64,000 nucleotides of DNA, taken from Glaciozyma antarctica PI12. Lineage: Eukaryota; Basidiomycota; Microbotryomycetes; Kriegeriales; Camptobasidiaceae. The stretch lies in assembly GCA_002917775.1 (NCBI GenBank), contig KZ627155.1:530675-594674 (forward strand), written 5' to 3'. Of this stretch, positions 53,614-64,000 are shown piece by piece. The translations under genes were made by a program, and so were the position numbers. Under the pieces are notes generated by a model. The model was given only the letters and a program-made list of their open reading frames with translations, ran no database searches and was not told the DNA's origin. Position 1 is the stretch's first letter; each line of letters starts with the position of its first letter.

Positions 53614-55042
53614 CTACTGCACCTTGATCCCCACACTCTCGTCCGCCCTAAACTCCCAATACCTACTCCTAATCGGATCAAACTGCACCAGCGACCTAAA
53701 CAACTGTCGTCGGCACGTATCAGCGACCGCCCAAACCTTCCCGCAAAAAGACGCGATAGAAATAGGAACGTACAGCGGCCGCCTCGACCCCACTCTCTCC
53801 ACTCTCCTGCGCCCTCGCATCCGCCAGGAACTCAATCGCCCCGACCGCAGGAAGCTGCGCCTTCTCCGAGGGCGGAGGGTCGTCCGCTACTGCTGATGGT
53901 GCGGAGGAGGGAATAGCGAGAGGGGTGACAAAGGGGATGAGGAGGGCGAAAGGGGTTGAGGAGTGGGAGAGGATACTGTGCGGGGGTTAGTCTCGCGCGC
54001 GGTGAATCGAGGGAGGAGGGACGGACCCGCGGAGATAGTTCCATGCGCTGGGGTTGTTAGGAGCTAGAGCGAGCTTGGATTTGGTGTAGCTGAAGTCAGA
54101 GGCAAGTTAGCGGAGGAGGAATGCGAGGAATGAGAGGACATACGCGATCTCATGCGCCAGCGTCGCCTTCAGATCCCCGCTCTGCGCTCGCAAGCTCTCC
54201 ATCGCTACAAAGAATCGGTGGTTCCACGCGCTGTTGTTCCTAATGTCCTCGACGAGCAGCTCGTCGACGTACGCGAGCTCGCCCGCCCAGATGCGCTCCA
54301 GGTCTTCGGGCGAGATAGTGGGAACAGGGGAGGGGGAAGAGGACGAGGGGGAGAAGAAGTAGCAGAGGGCCCACTGGCGGTAGGCCCAGGTGTGGTAGTT
54401 CTTCGAGTCGAAGGAGAGTGCTCGGGTCGTGAAGGGAATCTCGCGAGAGCCAGAGTTGAGAGCGGTGACGATCGTTCTGCGGTGTTGCCTGCGTTCAAAG
54501 CAACTATTAGTTCCGATGCGCGAAGCGAGGAGAAGTGGAACGAGGCTCCAGGGACCGGGGCTGGGAGGAGGAGGAAGAGGAACGCACCAGACTTGATAAC
54601 TCTTGATGTGTTCCCGAACCAGCTCGTCCATCAGGTCAAGCTCCTTCGAGAGGTCTCCCTGCATTGCTAGGAGCGTCTGAGCTCGGTACGCCCTGGCAGC
54701 AACCGCGTCGTTAGCTTCGTTCTCAAGCTCCCTCGACACCGCAGGACTCACCAGATCGAGTAATGCCCCGGGTTGATCCTGATCAGCACTCCCGTCACCT
54801 CGAGCGTCCTCTCGCTCTTCTCATCGACCTTGACCAACGCGCGAAAGGTGTCCATGGCATCGCGATCTGCGGTCGAGCAGGATCAGCTATCGTCCTACCC
54901 GTCCCTCTCAACCACCGCGAGAAATGAACGCACACTTGTCGGTGTAAGCAATAGGAACGAGAGCGTTAGGTGCGTCGGCTTGAGGGATGGGAGTGAGGTC
55001 GGACCAGCCAGGACGCGCGGCGAAAGGGATGTAGTCGGACAT
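53614..55042 (-). CDS. RAM2: Protein farnesyltransferase/geranylgeranyltransferase-I alpha subunit
   Basis: Shared alpha subunit that pairs with farnesyl- or geranylgeranyl-transferase beta subunits to prenylate CaaX proteins such as Ras and mating pheromone. Start [20 protein letters not shown]. It shows the PPTA helical repeats in order: 'INPGHYSIW'-'YRAQTLLAM', '[12 protein letters not shown]', '[12 protein letters not shown]', '[11 protein letters not shown]', '[11 protein letters not shown]' and a degenerate 'RSRYWEFRA' near the end. Seven or so short exons. The length of about 340-350 residues is normal. The N-terminal '[19 protein letters not shown]' block is typical. Cytosolic. Confidence 0.93.
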
Positions 55043-55432
55043 CGTGCTGTGTGGGTGAGCAGGTTCAGCTCCACTGGTTACTTCTGCCGCTCGCTAGCTT
55101 GGTCCCTGGCCTCGAGCACGCCGGCGGCAGCTGCGACCTGCGCTCTCCGTCGCTAAGCTGCCGCGAGCGTAGCAGCTCAAGGACCGGGCCAGCGGCTGTG
55201 TAACTCACCTTGATGTTTCTGGCAGTTCCTGGTGAGCGGAGAGAGGAGGAACGGAGAGAGAAGGAGAGAGTTTGAGCAGACAAAAAGGTAAAAGGAACAA
55301 AGGGGGCGCCTGCGCTGGGAGACTTCGCGCCCCCAGCCGTACGGACGAAGGAAACTCGTCGACCAACTCCCTCTAGCCCTGGCCAGCCGCGCCGTCCCCT
55401 ACTCAACCCACTCAACTACAACGAACGCAACG
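55043..55432. other. Divergent promoter between RAM2 and the GBP2-like gene
   Basis: 390 bp. Nothing recognised; GC-rich, with a purine-rich block at 55235-55300. Confidence 0.4.
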
Positions 55433-58400
55433 ATGTGTACGTGGTCATTGAACAGGCTTGAAGTAGCTCAGACCAGAGCTGACCACGCCTCCAACCGCCT
55501 CAGCAGCTCCACCCGCAGACACGTTCGTCTTCTCCATCTCCCCCGTCCAGCCATCTCGCTTCCTCGCTAACCCTCGTCTCCTCAAACAGCTACGAGGACG
55601 ACAAGACTGGCATCAGGGACGCAGGTTAGTCCCCCTCTCTCGCGATGGCGCCTCTCCTTTGGGGGGACAAGGCGCGCCTCTCGTCTTTCGGTGCTGACTG
55701 TTGTTTTCACCCCGTCTTGCAGCCTACGATGACCGGGATCAGGATGCTGTAAGTAGGGTTTCGATTGGGCTGTATGGGGGAACGATGGGGAGGAGAGTGG
55801 AGAAGGACGAGTGAGGGAGGAGGCGGAGTCATGGCGAGCAGGAGAGGTGGCGCAGAGCAGGCAGAGGACTTTCCCGCGACCGCGAGCTGCCCTATGGTAC
55901 AGCCCGCGGCTACGTGTGGCGTCCTTGTCGTGTAGCGCCTCTCATTCTGATACGGTCCGGGGTGAGGGGGTCGCGAGCGAGGGAAAGAAGGCTGCAGTGG
56001 GCGGGCGAGGGAGGCGTCTCGTGTAGTCGAGAGCTGCTCAGCGGAGCACCTTTTGCCCTGCGTGACGCTGGTTGCTCGATCGCTCATCCATGTCGCTTGA
56101 GCTGGGGGCTGTTGACGCGTCGAAAGGGGAGGGGCAGCCGGTGAGCACCCAAGCGGCGGTCTCCCTCTCTCCGTTCGTCCTCAGCCTCCCCTGCCAGGAA
56201 AGTGAGATTGGGTGAAGCAGCTGTGATGCAGAACGCGTGGCAAGTGTCGGTGAGGATGAGCGCACAGTAGCGCGCCTCGCTCTGGTGTTGTGCTGGTGCT
56301 CCTTGGACGGCAGCTCTGCCTTCGCTTCCCACCTCGCGGCTTCTTCGCGCACGAGCTCCAGGATACACACCGTATGACGACGCTCTAAAGGAGCAGGGTA
56401 CCGTCTTCGAAACCTTCGGAAACCGGAAACCGAGGACAGCACCGGTGTCTCCCTCACTCTCCCTGATCCTGAGCGAGAACTTCCACTAACCTACTCTCTC
56501 ACCCTATCCAGCGCTCCACCCGCCACCGCCGCCGCTCCCACTCCCGCTCCCGCTCCTCGCCACCGCCTCCCGACCGCTCTCGCCCCCCCGTCCGCCGCGA
56601 ACGTTCTCGCTCCCCCCGCCGCTCTCGCTCCCGCTCCCGTTCTCCCCGCCACATGGATACCGACGACAAGCCCTCCGAGCCCAAATGGGCCGGAGTCCCC
56701 GATGGACGTCATTCGGAGCGCGAAGGCAGCCGCGATTTCGATCCGGCCAAGAAGGCGTTCTCGAGGGAGGTCGCGGCGACTGAGGCGGCCAAGAGGAGCA
56801 AGAAGGAGTGCAGGGTTTACGTCGGCAACCTCAGCTTTGGCGTCAAGTGGAACGATTTGAAGGACTTTATGAGGGAGGGTGGGTACCGTTCATTTTTGAT
56901 TGTTGGAGCACTGGGGGAAGGGGTGCGTTTAGGATGAGGGAGATGGACGACGCTGGATCGGAGGTCAAAGGCCGGATGGATCTCATGCGTGCGGTTGAGG
57001 TGGCGGTCGTCGGAAGCAGGTCGTTGGTTCGAGCGAGGCGTTCGCACCTTGGGGGAGAAGGACATGGTCGGCTCACGCCTTCGTTCGACCTTTCGACTCG
57101 TCTTTCGGTCGACCGCCGAGGATTTGGGCACTCGTGGTGGTGATTGGTGCTGTGCTGGAACTGAGGAGGGGATGGGTGTGGTTTTGTGGTTAGTGAGGTG
57201 GTGCTGAGACGAGGGTCAAGAGTTCATCCCGGAAGGGCTATAGGAGGATGGTTATTGATGGAGATTACCCTTTCTTGTGCATTTATGTTGGTTCGGACCA
57301 CCTCTTCGACTTCATTTCGCCTCTCCCTTCCTCCCATCCCTCCCCTGCCCCTCCTCCCCTCGCCCCTTCCCCACTTCCCCCTCCCTTCCTCTACAACTCT
57401 TCCTCTCCCCGTCAACGTCAACAGCCGGAACGGTCGTCTTCGCCGAGATCATGATGCTGCCCAACGGCATGTCAAAGGGATGCGGGTGCGTTCTTCCTTC
57501 GCACGTTCAACGATCTCAGAGCTGACTTGCTCCCCCGCAGTGTCGTCGAATTCAGCGCACCTGAGGAAGCTCAGAAGGCCATTCGCGAGCTCAGCGACCA
57601 GACTCTCCTCGGTCGACCCCTCTTCATCCGCGAGGTTCGTCCCTCGCCTCCTTTCTCCCCACCATCGTTCTAACGTTTCGTACTCAGGATCGCGAGGACG
57701 ACGCTCGATACGGCACCGCTGCCGTCTCCGGACGTGCGGGCTACATGGGACCTGGCGCCTTCTCTGGACCTCCTCGTGGCGGAGGATTCGCCGGAGGACG
57801 CGGAGGGTTCCAGCCTGGCTTCCAGGGCGGCTTCGGAGGAGGAGGAGGAGGGTTCGGTGGTGCTGCGCCTGGACAGGGACGGCATCTGTTTGTGCAGGGC
57901 GTGCGTTTGATTCGCTCTCGTTCCCAAGGAGGCACGTTGATGGCTTTAGACTGCAGCTCCCCTTCAACGTTGGATGGCAGGACCTCAAGGATCTCTTCCG
58001 CGCTGCTGGATCCATCATTCGCGCCGACACCAAGACCAACCCCGACGGCACGCCTTCGGGAACCGGAACCGTCGTCTACGAGACTGCGCAGGACGCTCAA
58101 AACGCCATCGGTTCGTCTTCGTCTCTCTTGACGCCTTCGATCCCTCGCTAACTCGTCTACGCAGCGATGTACAACGGCTTCGAGTTCCAGGGCAACATTC
58201 TCGAGGTTCGCGAGGACCGTTCGGGCCCTCCTGGCGGTGGAGGACGCGGTGGCTTTGGCGGAGGATTCGGTCGCGGAGGATTCCAAGGCGGCTTCCCCGC
58301 TCGCGGAGGATTCCAAGGCGGCTTCGGCGGGCACCAGCAGTTCGCTCCCGACCCTTACGCTGTTCCTGGCGCCGAGTTCGGCGGAGGGTTCCAGGGCGGA

Positions 58401-58908
58401 TTCGCGGGTGGACGAGGAGGGTTCGCGAACCAGTTCGCGCCGAGGGGCTTCAACGCTTCGTACGCCGGCTCCGTTCCCGGCGTCGTCGTTCCTCCTTCGA
58501 CTCAGATCTTCGTCAAGAACGTTCGTCGCTCTCTCCCCTCATCCCGCTTTCGAAGATAGCTGACGTGCGCATCTCGCAGCTTCCTTGGTCGACGAGCAAC
58601 GAGGATTTGATCGAGTTGTTCCAGACGACGGGCAAGGTCGAGGAGGCGGAAGTCCTTTTCGAGAGCGGTCGTTCGAAGGGAGCTGGAGTCGTCCAGTTCA
58701 GTACGGTCGAAGAGGCCGAGACGGCGATCGCCAAGTTCCAGTCGTACTCTTACGGAGGTGAGTCGACGCTCCTCCTTTCGCGCGTGGTTGGCTGATGGAA
58801 CTGTGTGTAGGACGACCACTCTCGCTCGAGTTCAACGGCCGATTCAAGGTGTTTGGCGCGCCGGAGGGGCCTGGAGCGGACGCGGTTGCGCCGGCGATGG
58901 AGCAGTGA
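55433..58908 (+). CDS. GBP2: Three-RRM SR-type RNA-binding protein, Gbp2/Hrb1-like
   Basis: Nuclear mRNA-binding and export-surveillance protein. An RS-rich N-terminus (RSTRHRRRSHSRSRSS, RRSRSRSRSPRH) precedes RRM1 (CRVYVGNLSFGVKWNDLKDF; GCGVVEFSAPEEAQKAI), a Gly/Arg/Phe-rich linker, RRM2 (LPFNVGWQDLKDLFRAAGSI; GTGTVVYETAQDAQNAIAMY), a second GGF-rich linker and RRM3 (TQIFVKN-LPWSTSNEDLIEL; KGAGVVQFSTVEEAETAIAK). This order matches Gbp2/Hrb1. Two introns are far longer than usual: 55749-56511 (763 nt) and 56879-57424 (546 nt). The 5' end is uncertain. An ATG at 55433 with donor GTACGT joins in frame to the exon at about 55723 (MSYDDRDQDA-RSTRHRR), but a 35-nt exon-like stretch between them (from about 55591) would shift the frame if included. 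Stop TGA at 58906-58908. Confidence 0.85.
55749..56511 (+). other. 763-nt intron of the GBP2-like gene
   Basis: Donor GTAAGT; acceptor CTATCCAG with CACTAAC about 30 nt upstream. No repeat or recognisable ORF inside. Over ten times the usual intron length here. Confidence 0.75.
56879..57424 (+). other. 546-nt intron splitting RRM1 of the GBP2-like gene
   Basis: Donor GTGGGT after ...TTTATGAGGGAGG; acceptor GTCAACAG before CCGGAACGGTC, rejoining DFMRE-AGTVVFAEI. A pyrimidine-rich tract (57310-57410) precedes the acceptor. Confidence 0.8.
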
Positions 58909-59382
58909 GGTGTCTACTCCTGCGTACCTTTCGGAAATGTTAGTATAACGAAGCCTTGCCAGTTTTGAGGCGTTGAGAGAGCTGGTGAGAGGCAGAATTG
59001 AGCACAAGCTGTTGATCGCTCGCCTCGAAATGGGCGCAGGGCGAGGAGGAAGAGGAGGAGGAGGGAAGTTGATTCTCTCTGCGCACAAGAGCAGCTTTGC
59101 TACCGATACCACTGGCTCCTCAGGGTGCGCCGGTGGTGATTCGTGAGCGATTCGTTCATTCTCGCCTGCGTGCGAAAGGTCGCGTTTTCGACGCTTCGCG
59201 GTTGGCTCTCCCTTCTCGCTGCCCTCTCGTGATCAACTCAATTATTGACAAGAAATCCTAGCTCCTCAGTTTTTCAGCCGCATCGCCAGCTTGACACCAA
59301 CGCTCACCACCGCCACCGACAGCTCCCCCCTCTCCGCCCTCCCATCAACCTCCTTTATCCCCTCGTTCTCCCTCACCTCCTC
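58909..59382. other. Intergenic region between convergent GBP2-like and BTB genes
   Basis: 474 bp with no coding signal. Includes a short GAGGAGGAAGAGGAGGAGG purine run at about 59040-59060 and an AT-rich patch (CAACTCAATTATTGACAAG, 59233-59251). Confidence 0.4.
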
Positions 59383-60770
59383 TCAATGCTCCACCGCATA
59401 CCCCATCTCACCTTCCTGCACCTCGCGGTACAAGACGCTCGTTTCGCCAAAGAGTTCCTGCGCGACGTTGGCGGGAGTGAGCTGCTCGTTGATCGAGGCG
59501 AGAGCGAGGTTCTGCAGTTCGGGGATCTCGAGGAAATGCGCTAGGCGGTAGATGGATTTGGGAGAGGCGGGGAGGGGGAAGGGGGAGGTCGTGTGGCTGA
59601 GGAGAGTCTCCCTCTGCGAAGGAGACATGGTCGAGAGGGCCGAGGAGAGGGGGGCGAAGGCGATGAAGTCGGTTTGGAGACAGGTGAAGACGGAGAGGTA
59701 GGTCGTGTATGCCGCGTCCGTGATGGAGATGGTGTGGAAGGGGTGAGAGCTCCCGTCGTCCTCTGAGCGTTCGTCAGCCTCCAGCGAGTCGTCCTTCTCG
59801 TCGTCCGAATCGGTAGCTTCCGTCGTCGCAACCCGACTAGTTCTGCTGTGTTAGTCGGCGAGGAGAGATTTGGAGGCAGTTCTTTCCGCGAATCCCGACT
59901 CAAGGAGGGTAGCGAAGTAGGGCGAGGCGGATTTGAGACAGTCGGCGTTGGCCCAGAGGTGACGGTTCGGTCGCGGGAAGTACAGGTGGACGTTGTTGGG
60001 GAAGGGTGTGCGAAAGAGTGCTGGTGTGGTGTGGCGGATCAGTGGACGAGCGAAGTCGAATAGCCCACAACGTACCGGCCTGGCTTCGCGTGCGAGCCTC
60101 AGCGCGACTGTCCTTCGACGCAGGCGGATAGGTGACCTCGAGTCGCAGTACGGCGGAGACAGGTAAAGATCCCAATGTGTAATGCCCTGTGTAGGAGGAG
60201 AAAGTCGAGGCGTCCGAGGAAGGGAAGGGAGTGGCAGTGGGAGCTTCTGTCGTGTGGGTGCCGTCGAAGTCGAGACGGATATTGTCGAGCGGGATACGGC
60301 TCTGAACTCCTTCCCACTCCAATCCAAAGTTGATCGCATACTGGGCTTGACGGTTCATTCGGTACCGGTACTGACCCCGAGCGAAGAGCGACCAGGTCCT
60401 TCCGAGAATGGCGCGTGCGAGAAGGAGAACCTGACGCTCTGCGAGGCTTCGGGCTTGGCGAGAACGCAGTCGGGCTCGAGTTAGTCCTTCATCGCTGCGA
60501 GGTGTCGAGACGTGGTGGAGAAAGAAGACGTCGAGGACCTCACAGGAAACGCAGAGTCCGAAGGCAGCTGCTTATACTGCCGCTTCGTTTCGAGCGGGGG
60601 GAATGTCGGGCGAAGCAGACTTTGCGGGAGACTTCAAAGCAGTGAAGAGATCCTAGGGGCTCGAGGGAGCGAAGTCTGCGGTGAGTGAGTTTTATCTCCA
60701 AGGCCACCTCGCGCAGGCTCAGATCGCACGGACAAGCCCCGTCGCCCAAGCCAACTCGCACAAATTGCAC
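59383..60770 (-). CDS. BTB/POZ-domain protein
   Basis: The central exon reads 'VHLYFPRPNRHLWANADCLK' then 'SASPYFATLLESGFAE', the conserved first helices of a BTB fold, where an H-x-x-x-L-x-x-x-S-x-Y-F pattern marks the dimer interface. It continues with 'HTISITDAAYTTYLSVFTCL', 'DFIAFAPLSS', 'SPKSIYRLAHFLEIPELQNL' and 'ASINEQLTPANVAQELFGET', a BTB/BACK-type end, and stops after GYAVEH. The N-terminal part ('YAINFGLEWEGVQSRIPLDN', 'LRLEVTYPPASK') has beta-rich, MATH-like composition. Such proteins are Cullin-3 adaptors in other organisms; that role is inference. Exon borders and the start between about 60350 and 60770 are uncertain because two candidate frames meet near 60400. It is only a few bases from the NUP53 stop. 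Confidence 0.6.
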
Positions 60771-60773
60771 CTC

Positions 60774-62134
60774 CTACCACCCAAACACCATATCGCTAAC
60801 CTTGCCCAACACACCCTTCTGACCCTGTCCCTGCGCCCCCACCGCCATTCTATTCTTCTCCGCAAACAAGCTCGCCCGCGGGTCCGCCCCCTCCGCCACC
60901 GGTTCCCCACTCCCAAAGAACCCTCTCCTAGGCGGCGTAGGCGCAGCAGGCCTGAACGCCGATCCACTCCCCAAGCTCACGGGTTTGCCGACTCCACTCG
61001 TCTGAGCGCGGGGAGGAGCAGCGACCTTCGTCTCTGCTGGTTGCTCGGGACCGAGTCCATTGCGAAGGCTGTCCTCGTCGACGATTTCGACGACGATCAT
61101 GAGGACCGATCATAGGATTTCTCCGTTGCGACGAGCGGCGCGGGCGGCGGACCAGGGTTGAGCGTAGGTGATGGTGACCCAGTTGCCGCCGGTGGGAGAA
61201 GGGGTCGTTTCGGTAATATCACCGAATTGAGCGAAATGGGATAGGACGAGGGAGAGGGAGGTGGAGGGGAAACCGAAGAGGTGGATAGCGTAGCCTGCTG
61301 GACTGGGAGTGGGGTGGGAAGGGAGGGGAGAGGTGGAGGGAAGAGGGGAGGGGGCGGGGGCGGGGAAGTCGGTGAGCGAGTCGGAGGAGGGAGATTCGGT
61401 GAGGGAGGAGGTGGGGGGAGCGTCCTCCTCCATTTCGGTGCGGTAGATCTGCGCTCGAGGTTCCCGCGCATAGCTCGCTTTGGGTGAGCGAGAGGGTGTT
61501 CTGTCGTGGCCAGAGTTAGCGTGTGCTGAGGAGTAGGAGGAGGAGACGACTCACCCGTCGCGCGTGCTGCCAAAGAGACTCTGGTTCCCAAAGCGCGAGA
61601 CGGGCGAACCAGAGATGGAGGTACGCCTAGTGGGCGAGTCCCAGGACCGCGATTCGTCTCCTCCGTTGTGCGGTGGCGTAGCTTCAGACTGTGCGCGGGA
61701 GGAGATCAGCTCCTGACTCCCCATCTCGAACCACGAAACGCGAAACGTACCTGACCCATCGCGCCGCCCGACGAGAGGTACCCAGGGAGGTAATTCCTCT
61801 TTGCCTTGTCCCCAAAGTTTGCCGGCATCCCTCCGCTCCCTCCAACGCCCTGGGTCCCTCCTCCAAACTGCGACTGTCCTCCTCCTCCTCCTCCCCCGGC
61901 GTATCCTCCTCCTCCTCCACCAAACTGGCCGTACCCTCCTGCTCCGCCTGCTGGAGAGCCTGAAGCTCCACTCCAGCCGCTAGTACTTCCACCACCAAAT
62001 TGAGGACCGCTGAAGGACTGAGTGTTGGGGTTGGGAGCGGTTGAGGAGGCGTAGAAGGATGATTGTTGAGCGAAGGGTGAAGGCTGGGAAGGACCTCCTT
62101 GAGGTTGCTGTTGATTCTGCTGAAAGTAAGCCAT
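60774..62134 (-). CDS. NUP53: Nucleoporin Nup53/Nup35 (MPPN/RRM-Nup35 domain)
   Basis: Linker nucleoporin of the inner pore ring. Start MAYFQQNQQQPQGGPSQPSP. The N-terminal half is Gly/Ser/Gln-rich with GQFGGG-type FG-like repeats. The MPPN domain reads 'YAIHLFGFPSTSLSLVLSHF', 'AQFGDITE', 'GNWVTITYAQPWSAARAARR' and 'NGEIL', then continues with a hydrophobic VEIV strand. The extreme C-terminus, 'GVLGKVSDMVFGW', matches the amphipathic membrane-binding helix ending FGW that Nup53 uses to bind the nuclear envelope. Length about 390 residues. Shares a 230-bp divergent promoter with CBP3. Confidence 0.93.
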
Positions 62135-62364
62135 TCTCACTGGCAAAGGCGTAGTCCTTTCCGACGTAAAGAGTCCTCAAGGTGGAAGCGGAGAGAGGAA
62201 AGAGGGAGGGGAGCAGCTCACCTCGAATTCCAAACTACAAAATCTCGATTAACTACAGAATTATGTAGTCGACTAATTCGGTTTCTAATGAACTCGTTTG
62301 CTCGATCTTCGGCGACCGAGCTCTAACCTCCTTCTCCTCAACCAACCTCTCTCGATCTTCGACG
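62135..62364. promoter_or_regulatory. Divergent promoter, NUP53 and CBP3, with an AT-rich dyad
   Basis: 230 bp. Around 62240-62280 lies a locally AT-rich block with an inverted repeat CTACA-GAATTA-TGTAG flanked by TTAA and CTAAT. It may be a transcription-factor site; the factor is unknown. Confidence 0.5.
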
Positions 62365-63485
62365 ATGCAGAGTTACTCTAAATCAGCTCAACGTGCTCTC
62401 AGCTCAGCTACTCGAGCTCCCCTCTCACCTTCAACCTCAATCGCCATCTCCTCCTCCCTCCGACCTCTCCGATCCTACTCCTCTCCTCCGACCCCGACTC
62501 CCACTCCTTCCACCTCCCGTCCCGTCCCCAAAACAACTCCCACAGGACTCCCAGGCGCCAACCTTCCCGGCGCAGGCAAATACTCCCCTCTCACCGTCTC
62601 GGTCGTGACCACTCTCGCCAAAGTCTTTGGCTACAACTCGCAGACGTCCACCGCGATCCGAACCGCCAGCGACTACTACGATCGATGCGCTGAGCGTGGC
62701 GAGCTCGAAGCTCCATTCTTCTACGAAGGTGCGTCCGCGTTTCGTTCTCGTGCAGCTCGGAGAAAGAGGCAGCAGCTAACGCATTTCCCATCCCCGCAGA
62801 GTGCTCCCTTCCCCCGTCCTTCCAGACCTGGTTCTCCATCACGACTCTCCACATCTGGCTCCTCTCGGTCCGATTCCGATCCCTCCCTCCTCCCCTCGGC
62901 CGGACTTACATCCAAGAGCTCATCAACCACTTCTTCATCGACATCGAGCTCCGCATCCGAGGACCGTACAACATCTCCCAAGGCAAGCTCATCAAGGGGT
63001 ACATGCGGGACATGCTGGAGCAGTACCACGGGAGCGTAGCGGCATACGACGAAGGTCTCATGGGCGGTGACGCCGTGCTCGCCGCTGCGATCTGGCGAAA
63101 CGTCTTTGGAGGAGGCTGGGGCGCCGTAGGAGGGATCAAGGGGAAGCGAGCTCCGAAAGCAGGCGAGGTGCCCAAGCTCGGACCGAACCCCAACCCGATG
63201 GCGATCGACCCGGTTCAGTACAAGGCGATGAAGAAGGGAGCCAAGGGGCAGGACGTCTTCAAGACCGATGAACCCGTCGTGGATCCGGCGCGCAAGGCGG
63301 CGGAGCTCAAGGCGATGGCGTTTTATCCCGAGGATCCCGATATCGAATTCGTTCAGAGCTTGGAGAGGATGGTGCAGTACGTGCGGAGGGAGGCGCAGAG
63401 GCTCGAGCAGCTGCCAGACGAGAACGTACTCTCGGGCAGGCTGGATAAGGGGACGGGGAGCTTGATCGAGTTTACCAAGATTTGA
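62365..63485 (+). CDS. CBP3: Ubiquinol-cytochrome c chaperone (complex III assembly factor Cbp3/UQCC1)
   Basis: Mitochondrial protein that, with Cbp6, binds the mitoribosome exit and newly made cytochrome b. Presequence MQSYSKSAQRALSSATRAPL, Ser/Arg-rich. The conserved chaperone domain begins 'ASDYYDRCAERGELEAPFFY' and continues after one intron with 'PPSFQTWFSITTLHIWLLSV', 'ELINHFFIDIELRIRGPYNI', 'KLIKGYMRDMLEQYHGSVAA', 'YDEGLMGGDAVLAAAIWRNV' and 'FGG'. The tail includes 'DPDIEFVQSLERMVQYVRRE' and ends IEFTKI. Two exons; intron roughly 62729-62800. The family is clear from the motif order. Confidence 0.95.
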
Positions 63486-64000
63486 GTGGGGAATTGAAGA
63501 CGATGGAAAAGGTGTCGCGCCGAGGAGAACGCGAGAACGAGAGGACTGCTTGCAGTCTCTGCTTTCCTCCTTGCTGCTCGCTACAGATTCCTTCCTCCCA
63601 CAGGCGCGTACGCTTTTTCTTCTTCACAGCTCGATCTCACCACAAAGATCTTGGCGAGGGCACGCGTCGCACCTTCGGCAGCGAACCTCGCGTCAGCACC
63701 TCCCCTCCACCACTCTACGCAGCCAAATCGGCAGCTCCCTCGCAGCACCTACATAAACCGCTCCTTCCTTCTTTCAACACGACAGCAGCCAATGTTCCCC
63801 TGCCACCGCTTCTCTCAGGTGGGTGGGGTGGAGCGAGAGAGTGGGAGGAGGTGAGGGCGGCGATGGGAGGGGAGGGGGCGGTGATGGGGAGGGAGGGAGG
63901 GGAGGGGAGAGGAGAAGACTGAGGGGAGGGGAGAAGGAGAGCAGAGGGGAGGGGAGAAGATTGAGGAGCAGAGGGAGTAGGCTTGACGAATGGAAATTGC
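63486..64000. other. Intergenic sequence to right edge, with G-rich low-complexity tract
   Basis: 515 bp after the CBP3 stop. No gene seen. From about 63820 to 63965 the plus strand is almost pure purine with repeated GGGAGGGGAG and GGGGAG units and many GGG/GGGG runs, so it could form a G-quadruplex or be slippage-prone. Confidence 0.55.

Overview
This 64-kb window is nuclear DNA from a fungus, most likely a basidiomycete red yeast of the Rhodotorula/Rhodosporidium/Sporobolomyces type. That placement is an inference. It rests on GC-rich sequence, genes packed on both strands, many short GT-AG introns (about 50-70 nt) with a CTGAC/CTAAC-like branch site, and protein architectures such as a Ste50/Ubc2 adaptor whose RA domain leads into a further SH3-like segment. 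I saw no rRNA, no CRISPR and no convincing tRNA. Layout from left to right: a STE50/UBC2-type MAPK adaptor cut by the left edge (-); the endocytic adaptor SLA1 (+); an LSH/HELLS/Irc5-type SNF2 remodeller (-); a 1.77-kb terminal-inverted-repeat element lying inside a divergent promoter; a TMEM97/EXPERA protein (+); mitochondrial AsnRS (-); an ELYS-domain nucleoporin-like gene (-); KGD2, the 2-oxoglutarate dehydrogenase E2 (+); a mitochondrial TPR protein (-); an uncharacterised gene with a possible nucleotidyltransferase-like core (+); two tandem protein-L-isoaspartate methyltransferase genes (+,+); a MYND-finger protein (-); the E2 enzyme UBC4 (+); a secreted expansin/GH45-like protein (+); MET17 (+); a ubiquitin-like/WLM metalloprotease (+); the 8.9-kb TOR kinase gene (-); a large repeat-built coiled-coil protein (-); GFA1 (-); RAM2, the prenyltransferase alpha subunit (-); a GBP2/HRB1-like three-RRM protein (+); a BTB/POZ protein (-); NUP53 (-); and CBP3 (+). 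Most genes are housekeeping genes arranged as divergent pairs sharing 100-250 bp promoters or as convergent pairs with short gaps. There is no operon-like pathway cluster. TOR, GFA1, MET17, UBC4 and RAM2 are nutrient, cell-wall and protein-turnover functions only by chance proximity. The points most worth a second look are: the TIR element with a 4-bp target-site duplication that splits a divergent gene pair; a 12-nt microexon that encodes the Walker A GLGK of the SNF2 gene; a recurring habit of placing an intron within 5-15 nt of the stop codon, most extreme in TOR, where the final Trp codon and stop sit on a 5-nt exon; the tandem PIMT genes, one with a broken frame; apparent in-frame stops or frame conflicts in four or five conserved genes between 21.6 and 34.3 kb, which may be base-level errors or real decay; and a long coiled-coil protein built from amplified blocks of about 80-90 residues.
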